Positions 1 to 5,138 of a stretch of DNA of 5,138 nucleotides are shown piece by piece. The stretch spans positions 1-5,138 of the forward strand of contig JAITAZ010000015.1 of the NCBI GenBank assembly GCA_031283825.1, written 5' to 3'. Position 1 is the stretch's first letter; each line of letters begins with the position of its first letter. The DNA comes from Planctomycetaceae bacterium. Lineage in GTDB: Bacteria > Planctomycetota > Planctomycetia > Pirellulales > Thermoguttaceae. Both the position numbers and the translations under genes were made by a program. Under the pieces are notes generated by a model that did not search any database, was not told where the DNA came from, and was given only the letters and a program-made list of their open reading frames with translations.

Positions 1-41
1 AAAAAAATAGTAACCGTTCATGGTATTTTTACAAACCATAT

Positions 42-242
42 TATTTTTTTGGGGGGACATTGGGGACAAAGGGGACTTAGGGGACACTGGGGACACACTA
101 ATTTAAAAACCATGATTAATGACTCAACAGAAGACAATAGCCTTTTAAAAGAGAGATTTTTTTCAGTATTATCTCCTGAGTCATCAACCCCAGATTTCAA
201 ACAAAAACGACCCCTTTGTCCCCAACGTCCCCCAAAAAAATA
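42..242. repeat. Imperfect long inverted repeat (hairpin or MITE-like element A)
   Basis: The outer arms are 42-76 and 209-242. Both read TATTTTTTT, then a run of 5-6 G, then AC-TTGGGGACAAAGGGG on opposite strands. Over about 35 bp they differ by one G indel and two substitutions. A second, inner pair of arms (114-126 with 177-189) shares ATGACTCA/TGAGTCAT and pairs imperfectly further inward to about 139/167. The segment could therefore fold as one long interrupted hairpin with its loop near 140-166. Reading frames are open on both strands here, but the predicted peptides are low-complexity Gly/Trp/Arg or Cys/Pro/Gln strings produced by the repeats, so I treat it as non-coding. No transposase is present. 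It may be a non-autonomous mobile element, a structured RNA or a transcription barrier downstream of the DUF1559 gene. The structure is directly visible; the role is unknown. Confidence 0.75.
53..97 (+). repeat. Five tandem 9-bp GGGGACNNN units
   Basis: Five exact-period units GGGGAC plus three variable bases (ATT, AAA, TTA, ACT, ACA) run head to tail. The first three units overlap the left arm of the inverted repeat, and the last two have no partner in the right arm. The plus strand thus has five G4 runs separated by 5-nt loops, which fits the usual G-quadruplex pattern. The period is a multiple of three, which explains the accidental open frames on both strands. Confidence 0.85.
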
Positions 243-291
243 AAACTCGCAGTAAGTGCGTAACATGAGTTAATAACCGTTACCCAAAAAT

Positions 292-1602
292 TTAAGGTGC
301 AGTAACAGGTTCTCCGCCGTTAGCTGTACTTGTTGCTCGCCAAATTTCTAATTGGACAGAATCATTAACAAAACGCACGCTACCATCGCCGTATGCGGCA
401 TTCACTCCGCTGGTATGCTGACTGGTTGCTTTGAAAAAGCCTCGCCGTCCGCCAGTTGGCTTATTATTTATGTTTGCCGCATTGCAGGCATTATTCTGAT
501 TCGGGGTCAGATAAGCATTAAAAATCGAATGGTCCCATCTGGAAGACAACCACATTTCACAGCGGTTTTGTTTGCCCCCGACACTCGTTGTCGCAGTCGT
601 CTCGGATACTAAATCAGGATCAGCGCCAAAATCATTATCACTGTCTGCTTTCGTACCAAGATAAAGACGCTGTCTGACCTGCCAGTTTGTATTTGGATTT
701 CCGCCGCTCAATTGTCCTGTATTCCACAACGCTTCGGACAACAACAACGTGTTGCTCGTTCCGTCTGTCATTGATTCAATACTGAAGTCGCCGTTGGTCT
801 TTTCTCCCGGATTATTCTGAGCTTGATCAAATGCTCCATCCACTCTTGTAATCCTGACATCGTAATCAATAAGGGAATTTTTTCCGGTTCCCGAACCAAC
901 ACAAACAACATAGTTACCAGGATATGAACTGGTTTGGATACCAGGGTTCATAGATCCTTCGGACGGACAAGTAATGCAGTTTAATTTAGCCAATTTAATT
1001 GCAGCATCATAATACGGATTGACACCGGAATTCCCGCCTCCAAAGAGACAGTTTGCAAAATCATACGAAGCAGAAATATTTGCCGCTTCTATAAACGGTA
1101 AGGTTCTCGCCAATGCGCCTGGTCCGCCGTCTGTTTCCTTATCTACTAGAGTAGGGTCGGTTGCAGCAGGACCGCCTGGAGGATTGCGGCTCAAACTATA
1201 CCGCTGTCCATTGGGCGGAAGCGTGCCGTAAGAATCTTGATGATTGTGCATCGCCAACACCCACTGTTTTTGATTGTTTGAGCATTTCATTCTTCTTGCG
1301 GCTTCTCTTGCGGCTTGGACTGCCGGTAAGAGTAGGGCGATCAAAATTCCTATGATCGCGATAACAACTAGAAGTTCAACTAGCGTGAAACCAAAATTGC
1401 AACCGCAGAATTTATTCTCCGATTCGATTTCGTCGCTAAATTTGACTTGTCTAGCCCCCCCCCCCCTGCCTATTTTAACATTTTTGGCAAGATGGGAATT
1501 ATTTTTGTGATTACAATCACAAGCTCCGCAGCAATTCGTTTGCACTTCCGGCGAAACTGAACTTGCTGAAATTTCCGATACGAAATTTTCTTTCGTTGAC
1601 AT
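292..1602 (-). CDS. DUF1559 pseudopilin-like exported protein with long leader
   Basis: This is a 436-residue member of the DUF1559 (prepilin N-terminal / H-X9-DG) family. These are type IV pilin or type II pseudopilin-like surface proteins found in many copies in planctomycetes; their individual functions are unknown. Residues 71-96 hold the class III signal: G71 then FTLVE with Glu at +5, followed by a hydrophobic helix ending in [15 protein letters not shown] prepilin peptidase would cut after G71. The family segment CSNNQKQ...[14 protein letters not shown] (107-132), [13 protein letters not shown] (278-290) and the C-terminal H396...[13 protein letters not shown] (404-416) are all present, so the body appears full length. 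The odd part is residues 1-70, which are hydrophilic and Cys-rich (C24, C25, C28, C30, C66, C68) and include R46-GGG encoded by a run of 12 G. The first ATG is preceded by AAAGG with a 7-nt spacer, and no ATG, GTG or TTG lies in frame between the G run and the pilin motif. The gene is monocistronic here. Family assignment is firm; the role is unassigned. Confidence 0.93.
   Translation of the reverse strand: MSTKENFVSEISASSVSPEVQTNCCGACDCNHKNNSHLAKNVKIGRGGGARQVKFSDEIESENKFCGCNFGFTLVELLVVIAIIGILIALLLPAVQAAREAARRMKCSNNQKQWVLAMHNHQDSYGTLPPNGQRYSLSRNPPGGPAATDPTLVDKETDGGPGALARTLPFIEAANISASYDFANCLFGGGNSGVNPYYDAAIKLAKLNCITCPSEGSMNPGIQTSSYPGNYVVCVGSGTGKNSLIDYDVRITRVDGAFDQAQNNPGEKTNGDFSIESMTDGTSNTLLLSEALWNTGQLSGGNPNTNWQVRQRLYLGTKADSDNDFGADPDLVSETTATTSVGGKQNRCEMWLSSRWDHSIFNAYLTPNQNNACNAANINNKPTGGRRGFFKATSQHTSGVNAAYGDGSVRFVNDSVQLEIWRATSTANGGEPVTAP
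1455..1466 (-). repeat. Homopolymer run of 12 G in the coding strand
   Basis: The plus strand shows 12 consecutive C, so the coding (minus) strand reads AGG GGG GGG GGG GCT at codons 46-50 of the DUF1559 gene. With 12 G the frame continues into the pilin domain. With 13 G the next codons are GGC TAG, giving a 50-residue product. With 11 G the shifted frame ends at a TAG overlapping the pilin motif, giving a 73-residue product. Tracts of this length are typical sites of slipped-strand mispairing and also of sequencing error. Confidence 0.9.
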
Positions 1603-1609
1603 ATTTGTA

Positions 1610-1614
1610 CCTTT
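1610..1614 (-). promoter_or_regulatory. Ribosome binding site of the DUF1559 gene
   Basis: AAAGG on the minus strand lies 7 nt before the ATG at 1602, within a purine-rich GAAAGGAAAGTAAAGG stretch. It supports the upstream start, and therefore translation through the G run, rather than a start close to the pilin motif. Confidence 0.6.
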
Positions 1615-1647
1615 ACTTTCCTTTCAAATTTATCTAAAGTTTTTTCT

Positions 1648-1677
1648 GACTAACAATCCACCGTCGGATTGCTAGTC
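1648..1677 (-). promoter_or_regulatory. Hairpin in the presumed 5' leader of the DUF1559 gene
   Basis: On the minus strand GACTAGCAATCC, a loop GACGGT, and GGATTGTTAGTC form a 12-bp stem with a single G-U pair and a 6-nt loop. It ends 45 nt upstream of the start codon. It is followed by CAGAAAAAAC rather than a T run on this strand. On the plus strand the sequence after it is GTTACATATTTTTC, so it is not a clear intrinsic terminator in either direction. A cis-acting RNA structure or an operator dyad are both possible. The fold is visible; the function is not. Confidence 0.55.
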
Positions 1678-2206
1678 GTTACATATTTTTCAATCGCTCA
1701 TAAAAACTGAAAAGTTTTAGATAGACAACTACAAGTCCGCAACAAAACGTCCGTAACTTTTTTTCAATTAAACGACCACTTTTACCAGACGATAAAAATA
1801 AAATCGCAACAGAATAATTGTCTATTTTCTCAATCCAGAACGATTTACTCCGCTTGAAACTGATATTCCAAAACTCTGAAAACGTATCAGAGTAACGCTT
1901 AGGTAAATTATTTCAAAACGGGTTGGCGATAATTTCGTTAATAGGTTTTAAAACAATTTATTTGCCGTCTCAAACATTGGCGGTAATTATGCACGCTTTT
2001 TCAATTCCCACAAGCGGGACTACACCAAAAAAACAAAAAATTTTCAAATTTTCACCAGAACTAAAATATAACTACAGATTTTATATCGAATTAAAATTTG
2101 GAAATTTTTTTAAGAGACATGTAATATATCAGTGGAATATTTGTTTTTGTAATTATTATCAAGGCGATGAAAGACGAACCTTATTTTTACCTTATTAAAA
2201 GACAAA
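1678..2206. other. AT-rich intergenic stretch with no convincing gene
   Basis: This stretch separates the DUF1559 gene from the second repeat element. The longest open frame (1923-2198, plus) would need a TTG start, has no good ribosome binding site, encodes a Lys/Phe/Tyr-rich peptide expected of AT-rich DNA, and matches no family I recognise. A small 7-bp-stem hairpin ACTCTGA/TCAGAGT lies at 1873-1893. Upstream promoter elements for the minus-strand DUF1559 gene must lie in the first part (about 1680-1800), but no box pair stands out from the AT-rich background. Confidence 0.6.
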
Positions 2207-2528
2207 CACGGATAATACGGGGAATTTTAAACGCGGATTTTTTTAGTGAATACGGATAATACGGATTTTCACGGAAAATATCAAATGAAGCCTTTGTATG
2301 GTAGAAAACAATAAATTTAAAGGGATAAAGGGGGGGATGGAAGAAATTATTAAAGACTAACTCAATAATAATTAATAATTAATATTTTACTTAATAATAA
2401 ATAAACCTAAATAAATAATATAATTTTATTGATATTAATATCGTCATTTCCATTCTCCGCGAATATCCGTTGAATCCGTATTATCCGCGTTTAAAAATTC
2501 CCCGTATTATCCGCGTTTAAAAAATTCC
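2207..2528. repeat. Inverted-repeat element B with AT-rich core
   Basis: The outer arm at 2207-2238 (starting CACGGATAATACGGGG and ending AAACGCGGAT) is matched on the other strand by 2483-2515, with one substitution and one T indel over about 32 bp. Inner arms at 2249-2279 and 2452-2482 match at about 25 of 31 positions; the left side has an extra 10 bp between outer and inner arms. The arms enclose about 170 bp of very AT-rich sequence containing a run of 7 G (2330-2336) and no open frame. The basic unit is CGGATAATACGG or CCGTATTATCCG, itself partly palindromic. No transposase and no clear target-site duplication are visible. The best guess is a MITE-like or other dispersed intergenic repeat; an RNA hairpin is an alternative. 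It is unrelated in sequence to the element at 42-242. Confidence 0.75.
2476..2528 (+). repeat. Two tandem 26/27-bp units
   Basis: CCGTATTATCCGCG, then TTTAAAAATTCC, occurs at 2476-2501 and again at 2502-2528. The copies differ by one extra A in the A run. The duplication forms the right arm of element B and is only partly mirrored on the left, which suggests unit gain or loss after the inverted repeat formed. Confidence 0.85.
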
Positions 2529-2607
2529 GCTGACATATTACAAAATTTATTTTTGGCAAAATTATCAATAAAATTTGAGTTTTTAGAGATTTCTGATTTA
2601 GTCGCTG

Positions 2608-2663
2608 TTTTTTTAAGAGGACAGAGAGGACGAAAAGAATAATCCGGCTTAAAATCTGGGATT
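2608..2663 (+). repeat. Possible degraded half-copy of element A
   Basis: The stretch has a run of 7 T, then GAGGAC-AGA-GAGGACG, and after 19 bp AAATCTGGGATT. Read on the minus strand, the right half of the element at 42-242 has the same order: a run of 7 T, then GGGGAC-AAA-GGGGTCG, then AAATCTGGGGTT. The resemblance is partial and short, so homology is a suggestion only. It lies just downstream of the queG stop codon. Confidence 0.3.
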
Positions 2664-2712
2664 AGAAACACAATTGTCAAAACAAAATCTCCACTGAATA
2701 TTTTACAAAATA

Positions 2713-3783
2713 TTATGTTTTTTTGAGTTGTCGTTTGATTTTTCTTTCTAATGGAGTTCCTTTGGCGAGTTCTCGTAATTCGTTTTCATTTAGGGAATTG
2801 GGGTCTATGTTTGATTCTGATTCTGGTTCTGATTTTATGAACGGCTTATTGTACGGACACGCCCTCCGACACGTATCACAACCGAAAAATCTGCCGTTGA
2901 GCTTTTTTTGTATTTCATCAGGGATTTCTCCACAGTGTTCTATTGTCCAATAATTCAGACATAATCTCGCATCCAACACATACGGTTTACTCAACGCCTC
3001 AGTCGGACAAACTTGAATACATCGATTACACTCCCCGCACGGAGAATCTTGACCATAATAATTTTCGTTACAAAAATTATTCGCGTCTTCCGAGATCGCG
3101 TCATCCGAGATATTTTCGACTTTGCTATTATTTGACTCAAAAACCGGTTCCGCCGGAAATAGATTTATCGTCGATAAAATCGCCCCTAAAAAAACATTCG
3201 AACCATATCTCGGAGTAATTAACATCGTATTCTTGCCAATCTGTCCCAAACCAGCGTCAACCGCAAATTGCCGCTCCAAAAGCGGCGCAGTGTCAACAAC
3301 TCCGCGACAAAAATCATCTGGATAAAGTTTACTATGCAATGACAAAATCGGTTTAAATCTCTCCTTAATCCAAAAATGATAATCAATCCCGCGAGCATAA
3401 TCTACAATTCCGCCGATTCTACCGATTCTACTTATCGCTTTTGAATTGTTGCAACTCGTACTATGAATTTCAACGCCGCTAGAACATAAATGACAACCTT
3501 CCGACAAGCAAGCCGACGACTCTAACCGAAAATTCAAAGGCGAACAACTTAAAATACGATCAAACGAAACCCCAAGCATAATAATCGATTTAACGCCGTT
3601 AAGAATAAAATTCGGATTCTCCCTCGCCTCACGACCTTTTGCCAAATAATCCATTCCGGCAAACATTCCGCGATCAATCCATCGTTCAAAAGCGTCAAAA
3701 GTCTTCGGTCGTCTCGCTGCCGCAACTCCAACCATCTGAAAACCAGAATCTATCGCCTGATCTGCTAATAATTTAAAACTCAT
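2713..3783 (-). CDS. queG: Epoxyqueuosine reductase QueG
   Basis: This 356-residue cytoplasmic enzyme makes the last step of queuosine synthesis: reduction of epoxyqueuosine to queuosine at the wobble base of Tyr, His, Asn and Asp tRNAs, using cobalamin and two 4Fe-4S clusters. Order: DUF1730-type N-terminus (W35..G39..M44), YARGIDYH (129-136), VDTAPLLER (163-171) with D164 at the expected catalytic Asp, AGLGQIGKNT (177-186), RYGSNVFLGAILST (192-205). The ferredoxin part has C249-x2-C252-x2-C255-x3-C259-P and C275LNYWTIE, C302-x2-C305-x3-C309-P. The C-terminus ELAKGTPLERKIKR is typical of the short form without HEAT repeats. Two insertions look unusual: about residues 76-122, carrying C80, C92, C97, C100 and C111, and an acidic Ser/Asn-rich loop at about 211-246. 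The ATG at 3783 fits the family N-terminus, but no strong Shine-Dalgarno is seen (GAGAG is about 14 nt away), and an overlapping ATG-TTA-TGA sits directly upstream. An AT-only palindrome (2697-2714) overlaps the stop codon; no clear terminator follows. Confidence 0.95.
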   Translation of the reverse strand: MSFKLLADQAIDSGFQMVGVAAARRPKTFDAFERWIDRGMFAGMDYLAKGREARENPNFILNGVKSIIMLGVSFDRILSCSPLNFRLESSACLSEGCHLCSSGVEIHSTSCNNSKAISRIGRIGGIVDYARGIDYHFWIKERFKPILSLHSKLYPDDFCRGVVDTAPLLERQFAVDAGLGQIGKNTMLITPRYGSNVFLGAILSTINLFPAEPVFESNNSKVENISDDAISEDANNFCNENYYGQDSPCGECNRCIQVCPTEALSKPYVLDARLCLNYWTIEHCGEIPDEIQKKLNGRFFGCDTCRRACPYNKPFIKSEPESESNIDPNSLNENELRELAKGTPLERKIKRQLKKT

Positions 3784-3918
3784 AACATAAATTTTGACTC
3801 TCGAATTTTCCCATTCGCGTTTTAGACGTTAAAAAATTTCTCGCTAAAACTCAATTCCGCATAATCCTAAAAATCGATAAATTTTTTCTAATCATTTTAA
3901 TCAAAATAACCGATTATA

Positions 3919-3945
3919 TTGACGCTAATTTTTTTGCTTTATATT
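3919..3945 (+). promoter_or_regulatory. Possible sigma70-type promoter for the SPOR-like gene
   Basis: TTGACG (3919-3924) and TATATT (3940-3945) are separated by 15 bp, shorter than the usual 17. They lie about 100 bp before the plus-strand start at 4044, in the 260-bp divergent region shared with queG. The region is so AT-rich that chance matches are expected, so this is a weak call. For queG, TTGATT...TTTATC on the minus strand (near 3870-3900) is an even weaker candidate. Confidence 0.35.
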
Positions 3946-4029
3946 CGTAAATTCAATTCGGAAAATTTAGTCAAAAAAATTTGTCAAAATTTGTTCTCCG
4001 CTTTCAACTATTAATCGTTACAAAAAATC

Positions 4030-4033
4030 AGGA
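4030..4033 (+). promoter_or_regulatory. Ribosome binding site setting the start at 4044
   Basis: AGGA lies 10 nt before ATG 4044. The open frame extends upstream to a TTG at 3981, but that adds a polar stretch before the hydrophobic segment. Starting at 4044 gives a normal signal peptide (basic MKIR, then a hydrophobic core), so the downstream ATG is preferred. Confidence 0.55.
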
Positions 4034-4043
4034 ATCTAACAAA

Positions 4044-5123
4044 ATGAAAATAAGAAATTACTCTCCTCTACTACTATCGATATTGTTGTTGACTTTTATA
4101 TTTTATACATTTTTCATGTCAAGCAGTGTTGCGGGATTTGAAAATCCAATAAAAAAACTTCGTAATAACTCCGTTGAAGCCGATCCCGATAAAGTTTACG
4201 CTCTTAATGAAAAAAATGGACCTTGGCTTATTCTGCTTTGCTCTTTTAACACAAACCGCATGAAAGACGCCGCCAATAAAGCTAATACGCTAGTTTACGA
4301 ACTAAGGAAAAATTTTAAGCTCAAAGCCTACGTGTTCGCGGGCGAATTTAATCTTAATCTTAAAAACGATTTGCGAACAGACCCGAAATTACGTAACTCC
4401 GACAAATCGCGCGCTCGCAATAAAATATACGCAAAAGAAGGCGTTTTCACCGAATACGTCGTACTCGTTGGAGATTATCAATCGCCGGACGAATTACAAA
4501 ACGATCTCGAAAAAATACGTAATATCTCGCCCGAATGCATGTTTAAAATGTTTCCGAAATCTGTCAATCGTCAACCTTTCCCGATGCCTCTTGCTGTGCC
4601 AAATCCAATTGTTCCTGCAAGTTATATCGCCCAATCAGACGACAAAAATAAATTTATCGAAAGACTTAACGAAAAACGCGATTTCTCTTTGCTATCTTGT
4701 CCGCGAAAATATACCGTACAAATCGCAACTTTCACAGGACGATCCATTTTCATTAGAGACAATATAAACAATAACAACAACGACTTAAACTCAAAACTAT
4801 TCGGAAGAGAAAAACAAACGCAATTAAAACTCGCGGAAGTTTCAGCCGAAAAATTATGCAAAGCGTTAAGAAAACAAGGAATAGAAGCCTACCAATTCCA
4901 TGACCAATTCTCAAGTATCGTTACTGTCGGAGGATTCGATTACTACAACCTAGCAAACAACTCGTTACGACCTGAAATCGTCGAAATTATGAATCGATTC
5001 AGAGGAAAACCTATTCAAACAGGAAATTCAATTACAACTTATTCGTACATCCCAGTTACTATCGAAGGAATCGAATGCGATATGTCGCCAAAAGTAATAG
5101 AAATACCGCATAAAAATAAATGA
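4044..5123 (+). CDS. Exported protein with two SPOR-like modules
   Basis: This is a 359-residue hypothetical protein. Residues 1-30 form a signal peptide or N-terminal anchor (MKIR, then a Leu/Ile/Phe core, with likely cleavage after SVA30). Two segments resemble SPOR domains, the peptidoglycan-binding fold of cell-division proteins. Module 1 (about 58-160) has WLILLCSF, an A-rich helix with LVYELRKNFKLKAYVF, and then EYVVLVGDYQSPDELQNDLEKIR. Module 2 (about 220-320) has YTVQIATF (223-230), AEKLCKALRKQGIEAYQFHD (268-287), and then SIVTVGGFDYYN (291-302). Between them is a conserved-looking linker with PNPIVPASYI. Module 2 contains an Asn-rich loop (239-249). From memory, planctomycete genomes carry proteins of this layout annotated as hypothetical. 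Binding to cell-wall glycan or another periplasmic polymer is inferred; some SPOR-specific residues may differ. The gene is divergent from queG and ends 15 bp before the window edge. Confidence 0.85.
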   Translation: MKIRNYSPLLLSILLLTFIFYTFFMSSSVAGFENPIKKLRNNSVEADPDKVYALNEKNGPWLILLCSFNTNRMKDAANKANTLVYELRKNFKLKAYVFAGEFNLNLKNDLRTDPKLRNSDKSRARNKIYAKEGVFTEYVVLVGDYQSPDELQNDLEKIRNISPECMFKMFPKSVNRQPFPMPLAVPNPIVPASYIAQSDDKNKFIERLNEKRDFSLLSCPRKYTVQIATFTGRSIFIRDNINNNNNDLNSKLFGREKQTQLKLAEVSAEKLCKALRKQGIEAYQFHDQFSSIVTVGGFDYYNLANNSLRPEIVEIMNRFRGKPIQTGNSITTYSYIPVTIEGIECDMSPKVIEIPHKNK

Positions 5124-5138
5124 CCTTAATAAAAATGT

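Noticed and set aside
18..266. Open frames on both strands across the left repeat (minus 18-266, plus 49-243)
   Set aside because: They exist because the GGGGACNNN repeats and their complement lack stop codons. The peptides are low-complexity and no ribosome binding site or family match is seen.
11..281. Direct TAACCGTT copies at 11-18 and 274-281 as target-site duplication of element A
   Set aside because: They do not abut the inverted-repeat ends (about 23 and 31 bp away), and an 8-bp match over this distance can occur by chance.
1923..2198. 91-codon plus-strand open frame in the intergenic region
   Set aside because: It has a TTG start, no good ribosome binding site, AT-biased composition and no recognisable motif, so it is probably chance.
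2697..2714. AATATTTT/AAAATATT palindrome at the end of queG as a terminator
   Set aside because: The stem is A-T only with a 2-nt loop, overlaps the stop codon and has no following T run on the minus strand.
3981..4043. Upstream extension of the SPOR-like gene to a TTG start
   Set aside because: The ATG at 4044 has an AGGA site and begins a standard signal peptide; the extension adds polar residues before it.

Overview
The window looks like chromosomal DNA of an AT-rich planctomycete. The best evidence is a DUF1559 protein with the classic prepilin N-terminus and the H-X9-DG C-terminal motif. This family is hugely expanded in Planctomycetota (and related PVC lineages). A secreted protein at the right end also has an architecture I associate with planctomycetes. 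Genes are sparse, with long AT-rich spacers containing inverted repeats. The exact genus cannot be read from the sequence.

Layout, left to right. (1) Positions 1-291 are non-coding and dominated by a roughly 200-bp imperfect hairpin element whose arms carry GGGGAC repeats. (2) Positions 292-1602, minus strand, encode a DUF1559 pseudopilin-like protein. Its 71-residue leader contains a Cys cluster and is encoded across a run of 12 G. Losing or gaining one G stops translation before or at the pilin motif, so this is a candidate ON/OFF phase-variation switch. A 12-bp-stem hairpin lies in its presumed 5' leader. (3) Positions 1603-2712 hold about 1.1 kb without a convincing gene. This stretch contains a second, unrelated inverted-repeat element (2207-2528) built from CGGATAATACGG-type units, and a possible degraded relic of the first element. 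(4) Positions 2713-3783, minus strand, encode QueG, the cobalamin and Fe-S epoxyqueuosine reductase, with two unusual insertions. (5) Positions 4044-5123, plus strand, divergent from queG, encode an exported protein with two SPOR-like modules.

The three genes do not form an obvious pathway. queG is tRNA-modification housekeeping, while the other two products are cell-surface or exported proteins. I see no defence system, CRISPR array, tRNA, rRNA or transposase. The most interesting signals are the in-frame homopolymer switch in the pilin-like gene and the two different hairpin-type repeat elements.
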